This document shows, piece by piece, positions 8,670-16,217 of a stretch of DNA of 64,000 nucleotides (positions are counted from its first letter, which is position 1; the number at the start of each line of letters is the position of its first letter). The notes below the pieces were generated by a model. It made no database searches, was not told the DNA's origin, and saw nothing but the letters and a program-made list of their open reading frames with translations. Made by a program: the position numbers and the translations under genes. The stretch covers positions 3,410,001 through 3,474,000 of the forward strand of contig NZ_CP054932.1 in NCBI RefSeq assembly GCF_013364275.1. Reading direction: 5' to 3'. Source of the DNA: Actinomadura sp. NAK00032 (GTDB lineage: Bacteria > Actinomycetota > Actinomycetes > Streptosporangiales > Streptosporangiaceae).

Positions 8670-8675
8670 TAGGGT
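8670..8675 (+). promoter_or_regulatory. -10 box TAGGGT, internal promoter before trpB
   Basis: TAGGGT lies seven bases before the ATG of the 17-codon ORF, the spacing seen for other leaderless genes in this window. It would give trpBA a promoter independent of trpC. Confidence 0.5.
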
Positions 8676-8682
8676 GGGGAAC

Positions 8683-8736
8683 ATGCAGGCCGAACCGCTC
8701 CGGGAGCGATGGCGGGGCCAGTCGAGCGTCCGCTGA
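8683..8736 (+). CDS. 17-residue leader-like mini-ORF upstream of trpB
   Basis: ATG at 8683 to TGA at 8734-8736 encodes [17 protein letters not shown]. The -10 box ends seven bases before the ATG, so it would be translated from a leaderless mRNA. It has a single Trp codon at position 10 (8710-8712), just ahead of a hairpin (8716-8747), and ends 38 bases before trpB. It might act as a Trp-sensing leader peptide, but one Trp codon is fewer than in classical trp leaders. I cannot prove that it is expressed. Streptomyces has a small gene (trpX/trpM) between trpC and trpB, but that product is longer and I see no similarity. Confidence 0.4.
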   Translation: MQAEPLRERWRGQSSVR

Positions 8737-8747
8737 CCCCACTGGCC
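8716..8747 (+). promoter_or_regulatory. Hairpin spanning the end of the trp mini-ORF
   Basis: GGCCAGT (8716-8722) is the exact reverse complement of ACTGGCC (8741-8747), with an 18-base loop holding the mini-ORF stop codon. A ribosome pausing at the Trp codon would block the left arm. Confidence 0.4.
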
Positions 8748-8774
8748 ACTTCTCCACGACAGGACCGTTTACCC

Positions 8775-10010
8775 ATGACCATGGACACCGCCGCGCGCGG
8801 TGCTGAAGCCGTACCCGACGCCACGGGCCACTTCGGCCGCTTCGGCGGCCGGTTCGCCCCCGAGGCGCTGATGGCGGCGCTGGACGAGCTGACCCGCGAG
8901 TTCGAGGCCGCCAAGCGGGACCCGGCCTTCACCGGCGAGCTCGACGACCTCCTCGCGAACTACGCGGGCCGTCCGAGCCTGCTGACCGAGGCGAAGCGCT
9001 TCTCCGCGCACGCGGGCGGCGCCCGGGTGCTGCTCAAGCGCGAGGACCTCAACCACACCGGCTCGCACAAGATCAACAATGTGCTGGGCCAGGCGCTGCT
9101 CACCCGCCGGATGGGCAAGTCCCGGGTCGTCGCCGAGACCGGCGCCGGGCAGCACGGCGTGGCCACCGCCACCGCGGCCGCGCTCCTCGGCCTGACCTGC
9201 ACCGTCTACATGGGCGAGGTCGACACCGAGCGGCAGGCCCTCAACGTCGCCCGGATGCGGATGCTCGGCGCCGAGGTGATCCCGGTGAAGACCGGCAGCC
9301 GCACCCTCAAGGACGCCTGCAACGAGGCGTTCCGCGACTGGGTCGCCACCGTCGAGGACACCCACTACTGCATCGGCTCGACCATGGGCCCGCACCCGTA
9401 CCCGATGATGGTCCGCGACCTGCAGCGCGTCATCGGCGTCGAGGCGCGGCGGCAGTGCCTCGACATGACCGGCGCCCTGCCGGACGCGGTCGTCGCCTGC
9501 GTCGGCGGCGGCTCCAACGCGATCGGCGCCTTCCACGCCTTCATCCCGGACGCGTCGGTCCGGCTGTACGGGTTCGAGGCGGGCGGCGACGGCGTCGCGT
9601 CCGGCAGGCACGCCGCGACGCTCGTCGGCGGCTCCCTCGGCGTCATCCACGGCATGCGGACCTACCTGCTGCAGGACGACGAGGGCCAGACCCTGGAGAC
9701 CCACTCGATCTCCGCCGGGCTCGACTACCCGGGCGTCGGCCCCGAGCACTCGTGGCTGCGCGACACCGGCCGCGCCGAGTACCGGGAGATCACCGACGCG
9801 GAGGCGATGGACGCCTTCTCGCTGCTCTGCCGTACCGAGGGCATCATCCCGGCCATCGAGTCCGCGCACGCGCTCGCCGGCGCGCTCAAGGTCGGCGCGG
9901 AGCTCGGCCCGGACGCCGTGATCGTGGTCTGCCTGTCCGGCCGCGGCGACAAGGACATGCACACGGCCGCCTCCTACTTCGGCCTGATGCCCGAGGGGGA
10001 GAGCCAGTGA
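8775..10010 (+). CDS. trpB: Tryptophan synthase beta subunit
   Basis: This 411-residue PLP enzyme condenses indole with serine. Landmarks are [13 protein letters not shown] near the N-terminus, [15 protein letters not shown] (PLP lysine in HK), ETGAGQHG, and GGGSNAIG for phosphate binding. I chose ATG 8775; ATG 8781 is also possible, and the open frame extends upstream to 8709 without family similarity. It overlaps trpA by four bases (GTGA), reflecting the alpha2beta2 complex with indole channelling. Confidence 0.97.
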   Translation: MTMDTAARGAEAVPDATGHFGRFGGRFAPEALMAALDELTREFEAAKRDPAFTGELDDLLANYAGRPSLLTEAKRFSAHAGGARVLLKREDLNHTGSHKINNVLGQALLTRRMGKSRVVAETGAGQHGVATATAAALLGLTCTVYMGEVDTERQALNVARMRMLGAEVIPVKTGSRTLKDACNEAFRDWVATVEDTHYCIGSTMGPHPYPMMVRDLQRVIGVEARRQCLDMTGALPDAVVACVGGGSNAIGAFHAFIPDASVRLYGFEAGGDGVASGRHAATLVGGSLGVIHGMRTYLLQDDEGQTLETHSISAGLDYPGVGPEHSWLRDTGRAEYREITDAEAMDAFSLLCRTEGIIPAIESAHALAGALKVGAELGPDAVIVVCLSGRGDKDMHTAASYFGLMPEGESQ

Positions 10011-10819
10011 GCGTCCGGACCGCCTACGAGAAGGCCGGTGCCGAGGGGCGCGCCGCGCTCGTGGGGTACCTGCCCGCCGGGTTCCCCACCCGCGACGGCG
10101 CCATCGAGGCCATGAAGACCATGGTCGACGCGGGCTGCGACGCCATCGAAATCGGGCTGCCCTACAGCGACCCGCTGATGGACGGCCCCACCATCCAGGA
10201 CGCCGTCCACCGGGCCCTCGTCGGCGGTGTCCGCATCGCCGACGTGTTCGCGACGGTCGAGGCCGTCGCGGCGACCGGCGTCCCGGTCCTCGTCATGACG
10301 TACTGGAACCCCGTCGACCGCTACGGCGTCGACCGGTTCGCGCGCGACCTCGCCGCCGCCGGCGGGGCCGGCCTGATCACCCCCGACCTCACGCCCGAGG
10401 AGGGCGGCGAGTGGCTGGAGGCGTCGGACGCGCACGGCCTCGACCGGGTGTTCCTCGTCGCGCTCAGCTCCACCGACGAGCGCATCGAGACGGTCACCGC
10501 GGCGTCCCGCGGCTTCGTGTACGCGGCCTCGCTGATGGGCGTCACCGGCGCCCGCTCGGCCCTGGACACCGGCGCCCCGCGGCTGGTGGAGCGCACCCGC
10601 GCGGCCATCGGCAGGAGCGGGACCGGGCTGCCGGTCGGGCTCGGGCTCGGCGTCGGCACCGGCGCGCAGGCCGCCGAGGTCGCCGGGTTCGCCGACGGGG
10701 TGATCGTCGGGTCGGCGTTCAGCCGCCGCATCCTGGACGCCCCCGACCTCGCCTCCGGCCTGGCCGGGGTCCGGTCGCTGACCGAGGAGCTCGCGGCGGG
10801 CGTCCGCGCCGCCCGCTGA
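10007..10819 (+). CDS. trpA: Tryptophan synthase alpha subunit
   Basis: This 270-residue TIM-barrel enzyme cleaves indole-3-glycerol phosphate to indole and glyceraldehyde 3-phosphate. Visible motifs are [11 protein letters not shown], the catalytic glutamate in [22 protein letters not shown], and [10 protein letters not shown] near the phosphate site. The GTG start overlaps the trpB stop and is preceded by GAGGGGGAGAG. A hairpin follows at 10836-10889, closing the trp operon. Confidence 0.97.
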   Translation: MSVRTAYEKAGAEGRAALVGYLPAGFPTRDGAIEAMKTMVDAGCDAIEIGLPYSDPLMDGPTIQDAVHRALVGGVRIADVFATVEAVAATGVPVLVMTYWNPVDRYGVDRFARDLAAAGGAGLITPDLTPEEGGEWLEASDAHGLDRVFLVALSSTDERIETVTAASRGFVYAASLMGVTGARSALDTGAPRLVERTRAAIGRSGTGLPVGLGLGVGTGAQAAEVAGFADGVIVGSAFSRRILDAPDLASGLAGVRSLTEELAAGVRAAR

Positions 10820-10835
10820 CCGCGTTCCGGACATG

Positions 10836-10889
10836 CCGGCGGTACCCGTGCGGACGGCGCAAAAGCCGTATCCGTGCGGGTCCCGCCGG
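10836..10889 (+). terminator. Imperfect hairpin terminator after trpA
   Basis: CCGGCGG-ACCCG-GACGGC is mirrored by GCCGT-TCCG-CGGGT-CCGCCGG, with loop GCAAAA. There is no U-tract, which is common in high-GC actinobacteria. Confidence 0.6.
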
Positions 10890-10949
10890 TCGCCGGGAAC
10901 TCGGCGCGGCCGCCGCCGAGTTCATGCTCGTAGTGGCGCCGCGCTCCCG

Positions 10950-10955
10950 TAGGGT
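10950..10955 (+). promoter_or_regulatory. -10 box TAGGGT of the VKOR-DsbA cluster
   Basis: TAGGGT lies 36 bases before the VKOR ATG, leaving a short leader with GGAAGGA. Confidence 0.4.
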
Positions 10956-10991
10956 GTGATCGCCGGAGGAGGCGGTCCCGGAAGGATCACG

Positions 10992-11483
10992 ATGACGCAA
11001 GAGATGACGGCCAAGGGCCGGGCGGAGGCGGCACCGCCGCCGCTGCCCCCCGCGTGGTTCCAGGTCGCGGCCTGGCTGCTGACGCTCGGCGGCCTCGGGA
11101 TCTCCGTCTACCTGACGATCACCCACTACGACGAGGGCGCGCTGGTCTGCTCCGCGTCCTCGACGATCGACTGCCACGCGGTCACCACGAGCGAGTACTC
11201 CACCCTGGCCGGCATCCCCATGCCGCTGCTGGGCCTGGCGTTCTTCGTCGGGTTCTGCGCGCTGCTGACCCCCTGGGCGCTGCGCTCGACGTGGCCGCCG
11301 CTGCGCTGGGCCCGGGTGGCCGGCGTCTCCGTCGGCGTGCTGATGGTCGTCTACCTCGTCACCGTCGAGTTGGCGGTCCTGCACAAGATCTGCCTGTGGT
11401 GCACCGGGGTCCACGTCATCACCGTCCTGCTGTTCCTCCTCGTCCTGGCCGATGAATTCCGACGGATCGGTCAAGTCGACTAA
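10992..11483 (+). CDS. Vitamin K epoxide reductase (VKOR) family protein
   Basis: This 163-residue protein has four to five predicted membrane helices. The VKOR cysteines are present: the loop pair Cys53 and Cys61 (LVCSASSTIDC) and the active-site pair Cys134-Cys137 (CLWC). In actinobacteria VKOR re-oxidises DsbA-type proteins outside the membrane using quinone, replacing DsbB. The neighbours, two DsbA-like thioredoxins, fit this. I chose ATG 10992 because GGAAGGA lies five bases upstream; the frame extends to 10956 without support. Confidence 0.93.
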   Translation: MTQEMTAKGRAEAAPPPLPPAWFQVAAWLLTLGGLGISVYLTITHYDEGALVCSASSTIDCHAVTTSEYSTLAGIPMPLLGLAFFVGFCALLTPWALRSTWPPLRWARVAGVSVGVLMVVYLVTVELAVLHKICLWCTGVHVITVLLFLLVLADEFRRIGQVD

Positions 11484-11543
11484 TCTCGCCGTAACCGCGC
11501 CGCACCGACGGCGGCGCCGGGTCCCGCACGCATAGGAGAACCA

Positions 11544-12320
11544 ATGAGCAAGGCCGCACGAGAGCGGTCCGCGAGGGAGCGCCTGGCCGCCGAGCGCAAG
11601 CGGCAGGCGGCGCGGAACAAGCAGCGGCGGCTGCTCGCTATCGTCCTCGGATCGGTGGTGGCGGTGGCGCTCGTCGTGGTCGCCGCCGTCCTCATCGTCG
11701 ACCAGAAGAACAAGAACGGCCGCGCCGAGGCCCACCAGGGCCCCCTCGCGCCCGTCAGCCGGCAGGCCGACGGGTCCATCGTGATGGCCAAGGCCGGCGT
11801 CACCAAGCCGGAGCTGGAGATCTTCGAGGACTTCCAGTGCCCGATCTGCAAGCAGTTCGAGGAGGCGACCGGCAAGACCGTCCAGCAGCTCGCGCTGGAG
11901 GGCAAGGTCAAGGTCGTCTACCGGCCGTTCCACCTGTTCGGCCAGCAGAAGGACCCCGTCCGGATCAACTCGCTGCGCTCGGCCGAGGCGGCGCTGTGCG
12001 TCCCGGCCGACAAGTGGGTCTCCTACCATGACGCGCTCTTCAAGTTCCAGCCCGCCGAGGGCTCCAAGGGCTTCTCGCCCGACGACCTCGTGAAGTGGGG
12101 CAAGGACGTCGGCGTCACCGACCCGAACTTCGAGAAGTGCGTCCGGGACGAGCAGAAGAAGAGCACGGTCGACGCGATGACCAAGTACGCGCTGCAGGAC
12201 CGCGGCGTCGACGGCACGCCGACGGTCTTCCTGAACGGCCAGAAGCTCGACACCGCCCAGGTCATGAACCCCGCGGGCCTGCGCGCCGTGATCGACGCCG
12301 CCGGCGCCGCCGGGAAGTGA
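11544..12320 (+). CDS. Membrane-anchored DsbA-like thiol oxidoreductase
   Basis: This 258-residue protein has a highly charged N-terminal stretch, one membrane anchor (about 29-53) and an extracytoplasmic thioredoxin/DsbA domain (about 80-255). The active site is Cys99-Pro-Ile-Cys102 (EDFQCPICK), and the cis-proline loop reads GTPTVFLNG. AGGAGA lies six bases before the ATG. It follows the VKOR gene by 60 bases and probably forms disulfides in exported proteins, being re-oxidised by VKOR. It is a clear paralogue of the next gene. Confidence 0.93.
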   Translation: MSKAARERSARERLAAERKRQAARNKQRRLLAIVLGSVVAVALVVVAAVLIVDQKNKNGRAEAHQGPLAPVSRQADGSIVMAKAGVTKPELEIFEDFQCPICKQFEEATGKTVQQLALEGKVKVVYRPFHLFGQQKDPVRINSLRSAEAALCVPADKWVSYHDALFKFQPAEGSKGFSPDDLVKWGKDVGVTDPNFEKCVRDEQKKSTVDAMTKYALQDRGVDGTPTVFLNGQKLDTAQVMNPAGLRAVIDAAGAAGK

Positions 12321-12418
12321 CCTCTCCCGGCCCGCACGGCGCTTCCTGAGGACGCCCGCCGCCCCCGCCGCTACGCTCGGGACAGCCAGGAGCACGCACA
12401 GTGGCGATCGGGGGATCG

Positions 12419-13225
12419 ATGAGCGAGCAGGGCAGCGGAGGGTCCGCGCGGCGGCGCCTCGCGGACGAGCGGGCACGGGCGGCGGCCCGGGGACGGCGGC
12501 GGCGCGCGCTGGTGGTCGTCCTCGGGGCCGTCGCGGCCGCGGCGGTGGCGGTCGTGGTGGTCGTGGTGGTCGTGTCCCGAGACGGGGGCGGGCCCTCGGT
12601 CGACGACTACAAGGGCGCGCTCGCCCCCGCGACCCGGCAGCAGGACGGCTCGGTCGCGATGGCGAAGCCGGGCGTGAACGCGCCCGTCCTCGACGTCTGG
12701 GAGGACTTCCAGTGCCCCGCCTGCAAGGGGATGGAGGCGCGGCTCGGCGGGACGATGAAGCAGCTCGCCGCCGAGGGCAGGCTGAAGGTGGTGTACCGGC
12801 CGTTCCAGCTGTTCCAGCAGGAGCCGCTGATGGGCAACTCGCGGCGGGCCGCGAACGCCGCCGCCTGCATGCCCGCCGACCACTGGGTGAAGTACCACGA
12901 CCGGCTCTACGCAGAGCAGCCCGAGGAGGGCACGAAGGGGTACCCGCCGAAGGACCTCATCGCCTGGGCGGCCGACCTCGGGGTGCGCGACCCGTCCTTC
13001 GCCGACTGCGTCAACGGGGAGCAGCAGATGAAGACCGTGAACCAGGCCAGCGCCCTGGCCGGGAAGTCGGGCGTGGACGCCACCCCGTACCTGGCGCTGA
13101 ACGGCAAGAAGGTCGGCGACGACGTCCTCGGCTCGGCCGACGAGCTGCGCGAGGCGGTCGCGAAGGCGGCCGGCAGCGCGCCCGCGCCGGGCGGCGCGCC
13201 GTCGAGCCGGACGGCCGCGTCGTGA
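12419..13225 (+). CDS. Second membrane-anchored DsbA-like thiol oxidoreductase
   Basis: This 268-residue paralogue of the preceding gene has the same layout: a basic N-terminus, one Val-rich anchor (about 30-52), then a DsbA domain with Cys99-Pro-Ala-Cys102 at the same residue number. I chose ATG 12419 because GGGGGA lies about six bases upstream; an in-frame GTG at 12401 would add six residues. The dipeptide between the cysteines differs from the first copy (PA against PI), which usually shifts redox potential. A TACGCT -10 box at 12372-12377 suggests its own promoter. The C-terminus adds a low-complexity Ala/Pro/Ser tail. Confidence 0.92.
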   Translation: MSEQGSGGSARRRLADERARAAARGRRRRALVVVLGAVAAAAVAVVVVVVVVSRDGGGPSVDDYKGALAPATRQQDGSVAMAKPGVNAPVLDVWEDFQCPACKGMEARLGGTMKQLAAEGRLKVVYRPFQLFQQEPLMGNSRRAANAAACMPADHWVKYHDRLYAEQPEEGTKGYPPKDLIAWAADLGVRDPSFADCVNGEQQMKTVNQASALAGKSGVDATPYLALNGKKVGDDVLGSADELREAVAKAAGSAPAPGGAPSSRTAAS

Positions 13226-13303
13226 CGGCGGGAGCACCGCGGTGACGGGGAGGGCGGCGGAGAGGGCGCGCGGCGCGCCCGGAAGGAGGTAGGTTCAACG
13301 GTC

Positions 13304-14557
13304 ATGCACCAGCTCGCCTCCATCCCGAGTCCCTCGCAGGGCGTCTGGGAGCTCGGGCCAGTCCCGATCCGCGCCTACGCCCTCATGATCATCCTTGGCA
13401 TCGTCGCCGCGGTCTGGCTGGGCGAGCGGCGCTGGGCCGCCAAGGGCGGCGCCCCCGGCGTGATCGTCGACGTGGCCGTGTGGGCGGTGCCGTTCGGCCT
13501 GGTCGGCGGCCGGCTCTACCACGTGATCACCGACTACCAGCGGTACTTCGGGGAGGACGGCGACCCCGTCCGGGCGCTGGAGATCTGGAAGGGCGGCCTC
13601 GGCATCTGGGGCGCCATCGCGCTCGGCGCGGTCGGCGCGGTCATCGGCTGCCGGCGGCGCGGGATCTCGGTGCTGGCGCTCGCCGACGCGGTGGCGCCCG
13701 GCATCGCGCTGGCGCAGGCGATCGGCCGCTGGGGCAACTACTGGAACCAGGAGCTGTACGGCCGTCCGCTGGACGCCTTCTGGGCGCTGGAGATCGACGA
13801 GAACCACCGCCCGATGCTGGACGGGGGGCCCGCCCTCGATCCCAAGTACGCCGACGTCGCGACCTACCACCCGACGTTCCTGTACGAGTTCCTGTGGTGC
13901 GTCGGCGTCGCGGTCCTCGTCATCTGGGCCGACCGCCGCTACAAGCTCACCCACGGCCGCGCGTTCGCCCTGTACGTCGCCGCCTACACGCTCGGGCGCG
14001 GCTGGATCGAGGCGCTGCGCATCGACGACGCCCACCACATCCTCGGCCTGCGGCTGAACGACTGGACGTCGATCATCCTGTTCGTCGGCGCGGTCGCCTA
14101 CCTGTACCTGGCCCGCGGCCGCACCGGCCCCGAGAACGTCGGCGCCGTCCCCGCCACCGCCGGGGGCGCGCCGGAGCCGGCGGGCACGCCCGCGGCGGCG
14201 GAGAAGGCCGCGCCGGCGGCCGAGCCGGAGCCCGCCGAGGAGCCCGAGGCGGAGGCGAAGGCCGAACCCGCCGCCGAATCCGCGGATGACGCCGGGGAGG
14301 ACGCCGGGAAGGGCGCTGAGCCGGACGCTGAGGCCGCGGCCGAAACGGAGGCGCGTTCCGAGGAGGACGCCCCCGCGGACACGCCCGAGAAGGCCCCTGA
14401 GGACGCCGTCGACACCGGCCCCGGCACCGACCCCGAACCCGAGGCTGAGGCCGACCCCGCCCCCGAGCCCGCGGCGGAGATCGCGGACAATGAGGACGAC
14501 GGTGCCGCCGAGTCCGCCGGGGCGGAGAAGGGAGAGCCCGTCCGGGACGGGAAGTAG
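13304..14557 (+). CDS. lgt: Prolipoprotein diacylglyceryl transferase with acidic C-terminal tail
   Basis: Lgt transfers diacylglycerol from phosphatidylglycerol to the lipobox cysteine of prelipoproteins at the cytoplasmic membrane. The core (1-275) carries GGRLYHV (68-74), the signature GRWGNYWNQE (141-150) and Arg239 in ALRIDD, with seven membrane helices. Beyond 275 a tail of about 140 residues is almost wholly Ala, Glu, Pro and Asp. Such tails occur in other actinobacterial Lgt proteins, but it is long here (417 residues in total). AAGGAGGT lies 13 bases upstream of the ATG, just after a small hairpin (13264-13280). At least two lipoproteins in this window (livJ and 36664-37233) would be substrates. 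Confidence 0.96.
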   Translation: MHQLASIPSPSQGVWELGPVPIRAYALMIILGIVAAVWLGERRWAAKGGAPGVIVDVAVWAVPFGLVGGRLYHVITDYQRYFGEDGDPVRALEIWKGGLGIWGAIALGAVGAVIGCRRRGISVLALADAVAPGIALAQAIGRWGNYWNQELYGRPLDAFWALEIDENHRPMLDGGPALDPKYADVATYHPTFLYEFLWCVGVAVLVIWADRRYKLTHGRAFALYVAAYTLGRGWIEALRIDDAHHILGLRLNDWTSIILFVGAVAYLYLARGRTGPENVGAVPATAGGAPEPAGTPAAAEKAAPAAEPEPAEEPEAEAKAEPAAESADDAGEDAGKGAEPDAEAAAETEARSEEDAPADTPEKAPEDAVDTGPGTDPEPEAEADPAPEPAAEIADNEDDGAAESAGAEKGEPVRDGK

Positions 14558-14563
14558 GGGGCG

Positions 14564-15301
14564 ATGGCGGACGCGGGGGAGACGACCGGCCGCAGGGGCG
14601 GGGTGATGCCCGAGCGGCACCACCAGCACCGCGACGTGACCGGGGGCTGGCTGCGGCCGGCGGTGTTCGGCGCGATGGACGGCCTGGTGTCCAACTTCGC
14701 GCTGATCGCGGGCGTCGCGGGCGGCCAGGTGGACCGGAAGGTCGTGCTGCTGGCCGGCCTCGCCGGCCTGGCGGCGGGCGCGTTCTCGATGGCGGCGGGG
14801 GAGTACATCTCCGTCGCCTCCCAGTCGGAGCTGGCCGAGGCGGAGATCGAGGTCGAGCGGCTGGAGCTCGCCCGCCACCCGGTCGCCGAGGAGCGCGAGC
14901 TCGCCGAGGTCTTCGAGGCCCGCGGCGTCGACCCGGAGACCGCCGCGGAGGTCGCCCGGCAGCTGTCGCGCGACCCCGACGAGGCGCTGGAGGTGCACAC
15001 CCGGGAGGAGCTCGGGGTGACCCCCGGCGACCTGCCGTCGCCGGTGCTGGCGGCGGGCTCGTCGTTCCTGTCGTTCGCGATCGGCGCGGTGCTGCCGGTG
15101 CTGCCGTACCTGCTGGGCGCCACCTCGCTGTGGCCCGCGGCGATCGTTGCGGCCCTCGGCCTGTTCCTGGCCGGGGCGCTGGTGTCGCGGATCACCGCCC
15201 GGCCGTGGTGGTTCGGCGGGACGCGGCAGCTGCTGTTCGGCGCCGCCGCCGCGGGCATCACCTACGCCGTCGGCGCGCTGATCGGGACCAACGGCCTGTA
15301 G
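14564..15301 (+). CDS. VIT1/CCC1-family membrane transporter
   Basis: This 245-residue protein starts its fold with RPAVFGAMDGLVSNFALIAGV, the signature of the VIT1/CCC1 iron/manganese transporter family. Two N-terminal helices are followed by an acidic cytoplasmic helical region (about 85-145, rich in Glu) that in characterised relatives binds metal, then three more helices. The ATG is six bases after the lgt stop, so it is co-transcribed with lgt. Metal specificity is not readable from sequence. Confidence 0.9.
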   Translation: MADAGETTGRRGGVMPERHHQHRDVTGGWLRPAVFGAMDGLVSNFALIAGVAGGQVDRKVVLLAGLAGLAAGAFSMAAGEYISVASQSELAEAEIEVERLELARHPVAEERELAEVFEARGVDPETAAEVARQLSRDPDEALEVHTREELGVTPGDLPSPVLAAGSSFLSFAIGAVLPVLPYLLGATSLWPAAIVAALGLFLAGALVSRITARPWWFGGTRQLLFGAAAAGITYAVGALIGTNGL

Positions 15302-15331
15302 CTCCAAGGAATCTGGACGAAAAGCCCTTTT

Positions 15332-15346
15332 GGCCCCGCGGGGGCC
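15332..15346 (+). terminator. Short GC hairpin after the lgt operon
   Basis: GGCCCC-GCG-GGGGCC, 30 bases after the transporter stop and just upstream of the -10 box of the next gene. Confidence 0.45.
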
Positions 15347-15357
15347 GCCCGGACCGC

Positions 15358-15363
15358 TAAGCT
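15358..15363 (+). promoter_or_regulatory. -10 box TAAGCT, leaderless start
   Basis: Ends seven bases before the GTG at 15371. Confidence 0.5.
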
Positions 15364-15370
15364 CCGGGGC

Positions 15371-16165
15371 GTGATCGAGGCTCGTGACACGGGTTCCGCC
15401 GAGGCCGCCCAGCAGGGCGGCGGGCGGGACTTCTGGCCGGAGGACAAGCCCGGCCGCAAGCTCCCCAGTCCGAAGCTGCTCTTCGGCGGTGCCGCCGCGC
15501 TGGTCGCGGTGATCGTCGCCGCGGTGGCGGTGGTCCTGCTGACCGGGGGCGGCGGTGAGGAGGCCGCGCCGAAGACGGCGGTGCCGACCGCCTACACGCC
15601 GGACTACCTGGGCGAGGGCTTCAGCCAGATCGCGTCCCGCACCGCCGACAAGCGGGCGGTCACCGAGGGCGAGGCGTTCGGCGCCAAGGCCCTCAAGAAC
15701 GGCGCCTACTCGTTCGCGCTGGCCTCCTCCAAGCTGTCCGCCGACTGCAAGGACGGCACCTGGGGCTCCCGGCTGCAGGCCGACCTCGCCAAGCACGGCT
15801 GCAGCCAGCTCGCCCGCGCCGCCTACGTGAGCGCCGACAAGAAGCACGTCGGCCAGTTCATCGTGCTGAACATGGAGACCGAGGACGGCGTCAAGCAGAT
15901 CCTGCGCGACCTGGACCCGGCGACCGGCGCCGGCTGGATCACGCCGCTGAAGGCCGCGGGCGTCCCGGCGTTCGGGTCCGGGTTCAGCGCCGCCTACGCC
16001 AAGACCTACGGCCACTACGCCGTGCTCACATGGGTGCAGCGGGCCGGCGGCGCGCAGCCCGCCTCGCTCAACGAGATGATCGATGTGAGCCTGGTCATCG
16101 AGAACGCCGCCGACTTCCTCTACGGGCGGCTCGACCTGGCCTCCGCCGGAAGGCCCGGGCAGTGA
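15371..16165 (+). CDS. Membrane-anchored extracytoplasmic protein, unknown function (paralogue A)
   Basis: This 264-residue protein has a short charged cytoplasmic N-terminus, one membrane helix (about 38-57) and an extracytoplasmic domain. The domain has two cysteines (in SADCKDGTWGS and KHGCSQLAR) that could form a disulfide, then an ATGAGWITPL segment and GHYAVLTWVQR. It is clearly homologous to the next gene across the whole outer domain. I do not recognise an enzyme motif. The leaderless GTG start is supported by the -10 box. The VKOR/DsbA genes upstream could oxidise its cysteine pair. Confidence 0.75.
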   Translation: MIEARDTGSAEAAQQGGGRDFWPEDKPGRKLPSPKLLFGGAAALVAVIVAAVAVVLLTGGGGEEAAPKTAVPTAYTPDYLGEGFSQIASRTADKRAVTEGEAFGAKALKNGAYSFALASSKLSADCKDGTWGSRLQADLAKHGCSQLARAAYVSADKKHVGQFIVLNMETEDGVKQILRDLDPATGAGWITPLKAAGVPAFGSGFSAAYAKTYGHYAVLTWVQRAGGAQPASLNEMIDVSLVIENAADFLYGRLDLASAGRPGQ

Positions 16166-16203
16166 CCGGCCCGCACGCGGGCGTGTCACCGGCCGGCGGG
16201 CAG

Positions 16204-16209
16204 TAGTCT
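16204..16209 (+). promoter_or_regulatory. -10 box TAGTCT, leaderless start
   Basis: Ends eight bases before the GTG at 16218. Confidence 0.45.
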
Positions 16210-16217
16210 GCGCGCTC

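Noticed and set aside
8683..8736. Naming the mini-ORF trpX/trpM as in Streptomyces
   Set aside because: It occupies the same position but is far shorter and I see no sequence similarity.
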